From: an uncultured Bacillus sp.
GTDB lineage: Bacteria; Bacillota; Bacilli; Bacillales_B; DSM-18226
Direction: 5' to 3'
Length of the DNA stretch: 6,416 nt
Assembly (NCBI RefSeq): GCF_946478885.1
Contig: NZ_CAMLDX010000137.1
Coordinates: 1-6,416, forward strand
The notes beneath the pieces are model-generated. The model was not told where the DNA came from and made no database searches. It saw nothing but the letters and a program-made list of their open reading frames with translations. The first letter of the stretch is position 1. The number at the start of each line of letters is the position of its first letter. Positions 1 through 4,801 of the stretch are shown here, piece by piece. The position numbers were made by a program, and so were the translations under genes.

Positions 1-203
1 GAAAAATGACAAAATGCGATACTTGTTTAGATTTACGAGAAAAGGGAGAAGAACCCGTTTGTGTAACATCTTGTGTAATGCGGGCTATTGAATTCGGCCC
101 TATTGATGAATTAAGAAAGAAATATGGCAAAGTCAGGGATTTGAAGGGAATTCCAAGTTCATCCATCACAAAGCCAAACATCGTTGTTCATACAATAGGA
201 TAA
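1..203 (+). CDS. dmsB: DMSO reductase-type iron-sulfur subunit DmsB, C-terminal end (partial)
   Basis: This is the 3' end of a gene that begins left of the window; bases 1-2 finish an earlier codon and the frame is open from base 3. It encodes the last 66 or so residues of the 4Fe-4S electron-transfer subunit of a DMSO reductase-family enzyme, which carries electrons from the membrane anchor to the molybdopterin subunit DmsA. Visible is the last cysteine group, C-x2-C-x11-C-x3-C, starting in KCDTC, followed by RAIEFGPIDELRKKYG and a TKPNIV tail, which closely resembles the end of E. coli DmsB as I remember it. One oddity is that the residue after the last cysteine is Val, where Pro is usual. 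The ATG at 6-8 is an internal Met, not a start. The downstream dmsC supports the call. The true substrate (DMSO, or another N- or S-oxide) cannot be read from this fragment. Confidence 0.9.
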   Translation, partial: KMTKCDTCLDLREKGEEPVCVTSCVMRAIEFGPIDELRKKYGKVRDLKGIPSSSITKPNIVVHTIG

Positions 204-227
204 TACTCAGTCAAAGCTTTCAGAAAG

Positions 228-267
228 GGGCAGGTTTATTTTAACATGAAGAAAAATAAACCTGCCC
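228..267 (+). other. Perfect 15-bp hairpin in the dmsB-dmsC gap
   Basis: Bases 228-242 (GGGCAGGTTTATTTT) are the exact reverse complement of 253-267, with a 10-base loop. No T-run follows on either strand, so it does not look like a terminator. It begins 25 bases after the dmsB stop and ends 41 bases before the dmsC ribosome binding site. I infer an mRNA processing or stability element that sets the ratio of dmsB to dmsC, or a weak pause site. Confidence 0.7.
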
Positions 268-325
268 GCGCATATAAAAAATATTCTGTTGAACGGAATT
301 AATAGTCAAAAGGAGGTTTTCCATC

Positions 326-1174
326 ATGCAAGAATGGCCATTGCTTATTTTTACCGTTTGTTTACAAGCGGCCATTGGCGGAATGGTTATGCTGGCACTT
401 ATATTTAAGCAACTGTCGAAGCTGGGGGAAGAAAAAGTATTTCACCTTACAAGGATCCCGCTGCTGGTTATTGCTGTCCTTTCGATCATTGGATTAGCTG
501 CATCCTTTACACATCTGGGTACCCCAAGTAATGCCTTTAATACCTTGGGTAATCTCGGATCATCCTGGCAGAGCCGTGAAATCCTGCTGACCGGTTTGTT
601 TATTGCGGCAGCCTGTGTGACCGCAGGTCTGGCCTTTGTTCAGAAAAAGGCAAACTTCATTTTGCTTGTCATTTCAGCGCTATTGGGTCTTATTGATGTT
701 TATTGTATGGGAGCCATTTATGCCAATACACTAGTTAGCGGCTGGGATTCGATTAATACGTACACATCATTCTATGGTACAGTCCTGGTACTTGGTCCTA
801 TTTTAGTCGTCTGCAGCATGGTGCCGATGCTTGGCAAAAAAAGAGCAGAGGACCTGGCACAAAGTCTGGTTAAGAATTCATTTATTATCTCCATTATTGG
901 CATTGCCATTCAATTAATCGGGGTTGCCTTATTTACTTCCTCTGTGCCGGAAGTAAACATGGTAGAAGGAACGAACGCTGCCATGTCGCTTCAAGGATAT
1001 TTTGGAACTGTAGCGATCCGCTGGGTTATCGAATTTCTAGGAGTTGCAGTGCTAGGGATTCTATCATTCTCCAAAAATAAGAAAATACCGTTGTCTCTTG
1101 GCTATCTTGCAATAATCGCTTTATTCGCCGCAGAGGGCATGAGCAGATATGTATTCTATATTTTAGGAGCATAA
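326..1174 (+). CDS. dmsC: DMSO reductase-type membrane anchor subunit DmsC
   Basis: This 282-residue integral membrane protein anchors the DmsAB catalytic dimer and oxidises menaquinol, feeding electrons to DmsB for anaerobic respiration. Eight hydrophobic segments can be seen at about residues 5-28, 44-64, 86-107, 110-132, 148-168, 184-206, 229-249 and 256-280, the number expected for DmsC. The family motif HLGTPSNAF is followed by SSWQSREI. H63 and E85 have the same 22-residue spacing as E. coli DmsC H65 and E87, which are known to matter for quinol binding. The C-terminal EGMSRYVFY is also typical. The length matches the family (about 280-290). The start is supported by AAAAGGAGG at 308-316, nine bases before the ATG. 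The gene follows dmsB after 122 bases and ends at a terminator, so it is the last gene of the operon. The wider NrfD-like family is an alternative, but the motifs favour DmsC. Confidence 0.9.
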   Translation: MQEWPLLIFTVCLQAAIGGMVMLALIFKQLSKLGEEKVFHLTRIPLLVIAVLSIIGLAASFTHLGTPSNAFNTLGNLGSSWQSREILLTGLFIAAACVTAGLAFVQKKANFILLVISALLGLIDVYCMGAIYANTLVSGWDSINTYTSFYGTVLVLGPILVVCSMVPMLGKKRAEDLAQSLVKNSFIISIIGIAIQLIGVALFTSSVPEVNMVEGTNAAMSLQGYFGTVAIRWVIEFLGVAVLGILSFSKNKKIPLSLGYLAIIALFAAEGMSRYVFYILGA

Positions 1175-1180
1175 TAAAGA

Positions 1181-1222
1181 AAAAATCGGGTTGTCCGCAG
1201 TGGCATCCCGATTTTTCATTTT
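1181..1222 (+). terminator. Rho-independent terminator after dmsC
   Basis: AAAAATCGGG (1181-1190) pairs perfectly with CCCGATTTTT (1207-1216). Further imperfect pairs lie inside the 16-base loop, and a second T-rich tract follows. It starts seven bases after the dmsC stop and closes the dms operon. Confidence 0.85.
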
Positions 1223-1230
1223 TCCTTGTG

Positions 1231-1278
1231 AAGCGTTCTATGAGGCTTTTCTTCGAATAGGAGGAAGCCATAACGCTT
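1231..1278. repeat. 48-base imperfect palindrome
   Basis: The outer arms AAGCGTT (1231-1237) and AACGCTT (1272-1278) match perfectly. Inside, AT and GGCTT (1240-1248) pair with AAGCC and AT (1265-1271) around a two-base bulge, with possible G-T pairs further in. No T-run follows. It could be a structured RNA, a short dispersed palindromic element, or an insertion scar; nothing in the window decides this. Confidence 0.5.
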
Positions 1279-1492
1279 AAAGGTATACAACCGAAGGAAA
1301 CTTTGTCAAAGCATCTGATAAACTTGCAGAAGCTGCTGTTGCTCTGCTGTATACTTCAAGCTATCCAGATCCTCCGCATTTTGAAAAGCCGAGGAGAATT
1401 TTTCGCTAAATTTCCCCCGGCTTTTCATTTGGATCTCCTTTGCTGAGGATCAGCCTGTGCTTGAGAGATAGTTAGAAAAAGCAGGAAAATAG
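1279..1492. other. No intact gene; short coding-like piece and terminator-like hairpin
   Basis: No ribosome binding site with a usable start codon is present. A 41-codon plus-strand frame at 1284-1409 (includes SDKLAEAAVALLYTSS) has no start codon and reads like decayed coding sequence. Its end overlaps a hairpin, AAAAGCCG (1384-1391) with CGGCTTTT (1418-1425), which resembles a weak terminator. A small GCTGA/TCAGC hairpin lies at 1442-1454. Confidence 0.4.
1384..1430 (+). terminator. Possible weak intrinsic terminator
   Basis: An eight-base perfect stem, AAAAGCCG/CGGCTTTT, encloses a 26-base loop and ends in CTTTTCATTT. There is no intact gene for it to serve, so it may be the relic end of a lost gene. 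Confidence 0.4.
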
Positions 1493-1774
1493 TATGTAAA
1501 GAAATCTGACAAGATAGTTGTTATTCCTAAGGCAGTTATCTATACTAAAACGACCAATTCCAATTCTCAACTATTCCAATTGGTATCTTCCTCACTCGTT
1601 GATGCGAAGTTTCCTGGCGGCGATCCTTGAAGTTGCCTGCCGGGGAAAGCGGGTAAAACCAGCTATCGCACACAAGGAAAACCCCGGGGAATTGAACAGC
1701 AGCTCAAATGCCAGATACCGTTAGCAATGGGAGATGCAGTTCGAAATTCCCCTGAGGTTCTTTCTGCTGTCTGA
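1493..1774 (+). pseudogene. Unrecognised coding-like remnant with an internal stop
   Basis: One plus-strand frame reads about 45 codons from 1493 (YVKKSDKIVVIPKAVIYTKT is its beginning), meets TGA at 1628-1630, then continues for another 47 codons in the same frame to TGA at 1772-1774. The second half includes IPLAMGDAVRNSPEVLSAV. Both halves have a protein-like composition, but there is no ribosome binding site or start codon, and another stop (TAG, 1490-1492) lies directly upstream. I read this as the remains of a gene inactivated by stops and truncation, but I do not recognise the family and cannot rule out chance. It lies in a region with no other gene and shares a diverged repeat with 1905-1959. 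Confidence 0.3.
1505..1559 (+). repeat. Diverged repeat, copy A
   Basis: CTGACAAG at 1506-1513 and TATACTAAAAC further on match copy B (1905-1959) exactly and at the same spacing, with a variable 27-base centre between them. In translation both copies give SDK-x9-YTKT. The same bases also form a promoter-like pair, TTGTTA and TATACT, 17 bases apart. Confidence 0.5.
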
Positions 1775-1904
1775 ATCCTGTTCCTGACCCTATTAATCAA
1801 GTGAGCTGCAGTATCCTTAGGTTGTGCAGTCATCTAGGAGTTATCACCATTTCACTTCCGGATGAAGCAGGATTCATAAAATTTTGAAAAAATATCTCAG
1901 AAAT

Positions 1905-1959
1905 TCTGACAAGGTTGTTGTAGATGGGGCAGTACCCAACTATACTAAAACCATCGATT
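1905..1959 (+). repeat. Diverged repeat, copy B
   Basis: Second copy of the element at 1505-1559. The outer blocks are identical; the centre has changed, with GCAGT displaced by three bases. The promoter-like pair here is TTGTAG and TATACT, again 17 bases apart. The shared AGCAGGA block upstream (near 1866 here, near 1480 in copy A) suggests the duplication was longer. Confidence 0.5.
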
Positions 1960-1974
1960 GACGCTGTACACAGC

Positions 1975-2068
1975 AGAATAGAGGCCTTCTTCTCATAAGT
2001 AGTTCCGTTTTTGTGGAGAAACATTGTAAATAGCATATGAATTAGCATATCAATAAACATAGTAATTG
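1975..2068 (-). repeat. Left arm of the inverted repeat flanking the AraC-type gene
   Basis: The reverse complement of this arm aligns with 3382-3488. Shared blocks, in order on the minus strand, are AATTA, TGCTAAT, CATATG-x-TATTTA, TTCTCCAC, the perfect 13-mer CGGAACTACTTAT (complement of 1995-2007), and a GGCyTCTATTCT block. Small insertions separate the blocks. The arms bracket the AraC/GyrI gene and its promoter region. Confidence 0.6.
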
Positions 2069-2230
2069 GTATGCTTTTTTCATTGGTACAATAACTTTTA
2101 TAAAGAAATCATATTTAAAATAGCTTAGTAAACAGCACCCAAAATAACGTCGTGACAATGGCTGTTGTCATCGTGCGAATTAGGATGCTAATTCAAATGT
2201 TAATTAGAGACTATTTTGAGAAAAGTATAA
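2069..2230. other. AT-rich stretch without a gene
   Basis: No supported reading frame is present. It holds a six-base perfect inverted repeat, TGACAA (2153-2158) with TTGTCA (2165-2170). A third version of the TGCTAATtCAaATGtTAaTTA block of the inverted repeat lies near 2189-2210, in plus orientation. Confidence 0.45.
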
Positions 2231-2231
2231 G

Positions 2232-2261
2232 TTGATACCATTTTAATTAAAAATATATAAA
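2232..2261 (+). promoter_or_regulatory. Possible promoter of the AraC-type gene
   Basis: TTGATA (2232-2237, one mismatch to TTGACA) is followed after 18 bases by TATAAA (2256-2261, one mismatch to TATAAT). This would give an mRNA leader of about 140 bases before the gene. The region is so AT-rich that other placements are possible. Confidence 0.4.
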
Positions 2262-2407
2262 GGTTGTGAAATGATGTACTTACACTAACGAAGCAGGATT
2301 GTAACTATAGTAATTATGGAAGACGCGTTCCGATAAATTCCGTATAAAAAATATCGAGTAAATCATAAATTTTAACGATAATATGTATTTGTAAAGGAGG
2401 GAAATGA

Positions 2408-3286
2408 ATGTTACAAGAATTCAATAATTTAATGGATTACATCGAAACACATTTAACGGAAGAAATCTCTGGAAAAGATATATCGAAAATAGTAGGACTA
2501 TCTGATTATCATTTTAAAAGAATGTTTTCGTATATGGCTGGAATGTCATTGAATGAGTATATCAAAAATAGGAGATTATCGGTTGCGAACGTTGAATTAA
2601 TTAACGGAGCAAAAGTGACAGATATTGCCTATAAATATGGCTATCAATCAATAGAAGGATTTTCAAGAGCCTTTCGTGAATGGAGTGGTTTTTTACCTTC
2701 AGAAGTAACTAAAAATAAAATTCAAAAATCATTTCCCAAATTTTCATTCTATATAGATATAAAAGGAGGAAAATCTATGGAATTCAAAATTGAAAAGAAA
2801 AAGAAATTTAATATAGTAGGTGTATCGAAAAGAGTGCCAATTCAATTCGAAGGTGTAAATAAAGCTATCTTAGAACTAGCCCATTCCATTACCGAACAAC
2901 AAAGAAATGAAATGCATCAATTAGCTGATTTATATCCTCATCAAGTCTTGAATGTTTCTTTTGATTTTGATGATGACTACCTAGAGGAAAAAGGATGTTT
3001 AACTCATATGATTGGTTTTGCAACTACAAAAGAAAATCCATTTGATAATTTAGAGCAAATTACTATTGAAGAAAGTTTATGGGCAATTTTCCCTAATCAA
3101 GGACCATTTCCTGCTACACTTCAAGAAACTACCGCAAAAATTTATTCTGAATGGTTGCCTTCTTCAGATTATGAACTAGTAGAACTACCTGGAATTTCTT
3201 TTACAAAGTACAATGATACATCGGAAAATGTATATAGTGAAATTTGGATGGCAGTAAAGAAAAAAGTTAGCGATAAACTTGGATGA
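2408..3286 (+). CDS. AraC-family transcriptional regulator with GyrI-like effector-binding domain
   Basis: This 292-residue protein joins an N-terminal AraC/XylS DNA-binding domain to a C-terminal GyrI-like small-molecule-binding domain, the Rob-like arrangement also found in Bacillus regulators such as YdeE. The first helix-turn-helix is at about residues 20-42 (SGKDISKIVGLSDYHFKRMF) and the second at about 68-91 (TDIAYKYGYQSIEGFSRAF), followed by the usual G-x-x-P (GFLP, 94-97). The effector domain runs from about M124 to the end; its ligand cannot be predicted. The start is set by AAAGGAGGG at 2393-2401, six bases before the ATG. The gene stands alone, with its own promoter region and terminator, between inverted repeats, and is visibly more AT-rich than dmsC, which suggests acquisition by transfer. 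A second strong ribosome binding site lies inside the gene just before M124. Confidence 0.9.
   Translation: MLQEFNNLMDYIETHLTEEISGKDISKIVGLSDYHFKRMFSYMAGMSLNEYIKNRRLSVANVELINGAKVTDIAYKYGYQSIEGFSRAFREWSGFLPSEVTKNKIQKSFPKFSFYIDIKGGKSMEFKIEKKKKFNIVGVSKRVPIQFEGVNKAILELAHSITEQQRNEMHQLADLYPHQVLNVSFDFDDDYLEEKGCLTHMIGFATTKENPFDNLEQITIEESLWAIFPNQGPFPATLQETTAKIYSEWLPSSDYELVELPGISFTKYNDTSENVYSEIWMAVKKKVSDKLG
2762..2779 (+). promoter_or_regulatory. Internal ribosome binding site and in-frame ATG
   Basis: AAAGGAGG sits eight bases before the ATG at 2777-2779, which is in frame as Met124. It is as good a match to the anti-Shine-Dalgarno as the gene's own start. Initiation here would yield a 169-residue protein made only of the GyrI-like domain (starting MEFKIEKKKKF). 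The site is encoded by the KGGKS linker between the two domains. Confidence 0.55.
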
Positions 3287-3335
3287 TTATTATATTTACA
3301 GAAGTGTTTTCCGAAAATCACACATTAAAGTCAAT

Positions 3336-3376
3336 AAGGTTGGGGTTTCTTTTAATTTTGACCCCAACCTTTTTTT
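3336..3376 (+). terminator. Rho-independent terminator after the AraC-type gene
   Basis: AAGGTTGGGGT (3336-3346) pairs perfectly with ACCCCAACCTT (3361-3371), with a 14-base loop and a T-run to 3376. It lies 50 bases after the stop codon. Confidence 0.9.
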
Positions 3377-3381
3377 GTGCT

Positions 3382-3488
3382 AATTATATTGTTAATTATG
3401 TTGCTAATACATATGTTATTTAACCTGTGTTTTCTGATTTTCTCCACGTTATCGGAACTACTTATTCTTCTCAGCAGGCTTCTATTCT
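3382..3488 (+). repeat. Right arm of the inverted repeat flanking the AraC-type gene
   Basis: This is the inverted partner of 1975-2068. It starts just after the terminator and includes TGCTAAT (3402-3408), CATATGTTATTTA, TCTCCAC and the 13-mer CGGAACTACTTAT (3453-3465). Between the 13-mer and the final block the left arm reads GAGAAGA where this arm reads TCTTCTC, its reverse complement. Confidence 0.6.
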
Positions 3489-3742
3489 TTTTTTGATCTC
3501 CGCACCTTCGTTTTACATGTTATAAGCTGGCACGTTTAACAGACTGTATTTAGATAGTTCGGGTAATCATCCAGTGGGAATAAGGAGAGGAAGGTTAAAT
3601 AGAGAGGAACAGAATTAATATATGTAGCAAGCAATTTGAAACATACATCAGGAAGTAAAAAAACGAAGCAGTACTGTATCTGGAAAGAATCCACGACAAA
3701 ATCATAACCCAATTATCCATCCATCACTGGACAAAACATTAT
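3489..3742. other. Gap with no recognisable feature
   Basis: No open frame with a start and ribosome binding site, no strong hairpin and no promoter could be supported on either strand here. Confidence 0.5.
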
Positions 3743-3976
3743 TTACTTGTTCGGCAAATCAAATACGTCAAAAGGAGAGTCATCAATAGTGATTGGCTCT
3801 CCTTTTAACATTTTTCTCATAAATAAAAGAAGAAATCCTCTCTCCTTCGGCCAATCAAAATCTCCAATTAACTTGGTATTGGCCAGCTGCCCATGGAGCA
3901 GCGAACGATATGGTGACCAAGCGGGGGCTTCGTCATTTTGTATATTGCCTGTAGCTGCTGCTCGTTTCCTCCATGC
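3743..3976 (-). pseudogene. Unrecognised minus-strand coding remnant, 77 codons, no start
   Basis: The minus strand is open from 3976 down to the stop at 3743-3745. The product is convincingly protein-like, with WSPYRSLLHGQLANTKLI, DFDWPKERGFLLLF and PITIDDSPFDVFDLPNK. A stop (complement of 3977-3979) lies directly before the first codon, and no ATG with a ribosome binding site precedes most of the frame; the only in-frame ATGs are late, in FMRKMLKG. It begins one base after the stop of the 118-residue gene. The simplest reading is the C-terminal end of a larger gene whose front was lost. From memory only, the YRSLLxGxL-x(n)-FxWPKERGFLLL pattern recalls DUF2515/YppC-like proteins, but this is a guess. 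A plus-strand frame over the same bases is its antisense shadow. Confidence 0.45.
3770..3806. other. Strong hairpin inside the minus-strand remnant
   Basis: AAAAGGAGAG (3770-3779) pairs perfectly with CTCTCCTTTT (3797-3806), and inside it ATCA pairs with TGAT. The A and T flanks would let it act as a terminator in either direction, most likely for leftward transcripts of the 118-residue gene. It also encodes in-frame residues of the remnant, so the pairing could be incidental. Confidence 0.45.
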
Positions 3977-3980
3977 TTAC

Positions 3981-4337
3981 TTAAAAGTCATGAGTCATGG
4001 AACACTTTTTCAATGAATTGTTGATGCAATTATGGGATGCCTTTTTCTGAATGAAATAGGATTTGAGTTCCTCTACAACGACTGGAACGGGGCGTAGGGA
4101 TGCGTTGGATATGGCTATGTGTACATTGATAAGAAGTTGTTTGTACAGTTTGAGATCTTCATGCCCATCGCCACATACGCATTTACCCTTTTGCAAATGC
4201 TTTTTCAGCATTGCATAGGACTGACCTAACTCATATCTCACCAATCCCAGCACCTCATATGACCATGGTTCATTCAACAGATAGGATAAAGCATTTATGG
4301 CATGCTCATGTGCTTGCCTACCCTCATTAACTGGCAT
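3981..4337 (-). CDS. Small conserved-looking protein, paralog 1 (118 residues, function unknown)
   Basis: I do not recognise this family. The protein is soluble, mostly helical in character, and has no signal peptide or membrane segment. It aligns without gaps over 114 residues with the product of 5734-6114; my hand count is about 73 identities (64%). The best-kept parts are NALSYLLNE, LGLVRYELGQ, AISNA-x-LRP and PVVVEELK. Two cysteine motifs are shared, CxCG (here KCVCG) and SHxCI near the end, and could form a metal site. The ATG at 4335-4337 is preceded by AAGGAGG (complement of 4344-4350), six bases away. The gene reads leftward, away from the Spo0E-like gene, from a promoter with an extended -10 and Spo0A-box-like sites upstream. 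Its stop is one base from the coding remnant 3743-3976. That this is a real gene is nearly certain, because the paralog shows protein-level conservation. Confidence 0.85.
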   Translation of the reverse strand: MPVNEGRQAHEHAINALSYLLNEPWSYEVLGLVRYELGQSYAMLKKHLQKGKCVCGDGHEDLKLYKQLLINVHIAISNASLRPVPVVVEELKSYFIQKKASHNCINNSLKKCSMTHDF

Positions 4338-4399
4338 AAAATTCCTCCTTCAATTGAATTCTAAATGAAATAACTAAAAAAGTTACCCTTAGTAGAGTT

Positions 4400-4408
4400 A
4401 TTATAACA
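4400..4408 (-). promoter_or_regulatory. Extended -10 promoter of the leftward paralog gene
   Basis: The minus strand reads TGTTATAAT, a perfect extended -10, about 60 bases before the start codon, giving a transcription start near 4393. The -35 position 17 bases upstream (complement of 4423-4428, CTTTGT) is poor, as expected for a promoter that needs an activator. Confidence 0.65.
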
Positions 4409-4445
4409 CAAATTTTCGAAAAACAAAGAATATTTTGAATGATTA

Positions 4446-4463
4446 GTCGACAAATGTTCGACT
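4446..4463 (-). promoter_or_regulatory. Two Spo0A-box-like heptamers
   Basis: The minus strand carries AGTCGAA (complement of 4457-4463) and TGTCGAC (complement of 4446-4452), each one base off the 0A box TGTCGAA. They share an orientation and are 11 bases apart centre to centre, about one helical turn. They lie around -56 and -67 of the predicted leftward start. A further TTTCGAA lies in the -10/-35 spacer at 4414-4421. Confidence 0.45.
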
Positions 4464-4488
4464 TTTATATTCTATTGAATAATAGTAG

Positions 4489-4498
4489 ACTCATGAGT
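4489..4498. promoter_or_regulatory. 10-base perfect palindrome in the divergent promoter region
   Basis: ACTCATGAGT is a perfect palindrome between the leftward and rightward promoters. It may be an operator, but one short palindrome in AT-rich DNA is weak evidence. Confidence 0.2.
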
Positions 4499-4572
4499 GT
4501 AAATTAGACAAATTTTTATAAAAAAAGATATTTTACGACGATTTATCCCATAGTAATCTATGAAGTTTTTAG

Positions 4573-4601
4573 TGGTGATTCATAAATGATTATGGTATAA
4601 T
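4573..4601 (+). promoter_or_regulatory. Promoter of the Spo0E-like gene
   Basis: TATAAT (4596-4601) is perfect, and the TG at 4593-4594 makes it an extended -10. The -35 at 17 bases (TGGTGA, 4573-4578) is weak. The start would be near 4608, leaving a leader of about 190 bases before the gene. Confidence 0.6.
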
Positions 4602-4725
4602 CTGTATATCTTTCAGTTACCGGTTTCAATTTTTTGAATATTAAGAAATATAGTAAGTCCTGTCAAAAAATCTATCGATCGATAAATAGAGCTTCAGTAA
4701 AATATGTGAAATAACATGCAAGTTT

Positions 4726-4764
4726 AAATAGATTTTGACCATCTTTTCATTGGTCTATTTTTTC
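4726..4764 (+). terminator. Leader hairpin with T-run, possible attenuator
   Basis: GACCA (4737-4741) pairs with TGGTC (4751-4755), and AAATAGA (4726-4732) can instead pair with TCTATTT (4754-4760); a run of T follows. The structure lies between the predicted promoter and the ribosome binding site of the Spo0E-like gene. Its left arm can also pair with 4663-4675 upstream, so two exclusive folds are possible. Confidence 0.4.
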
Positions 4765-4801
4765 ATGCTGCAAATTTATTGATAAAGGAGGATAGTATGA
4801 T

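Noticed and set aside
1026..1271. Minus-strand open frame of 81 codons
   Set aside because: It runs antisense through the 3' end of dmsC and the terminator, with no ribosome binding site and no protein-like features.
1518..1724. Plus-strand open frame of 68 codons
   Set aside because: No ribosome binding site, odd composition, and it overlaps a better coding-like frame in another phase.
1830..2060. Minus-strand open frame of 76 codons starting MFIDMLIHMLF
   Set aside because: It covers repeat copy B and the left inverted-repeat arm, and no AGGAGG-like site precedes its ATG. It could be an old element gene, but I cannot support it.
3747..4016. Plus-strand open frame of 89 codons
   Set aside because: It is the antisense shadow of the minus-strand remnant, which has clearly more protein-like composition.
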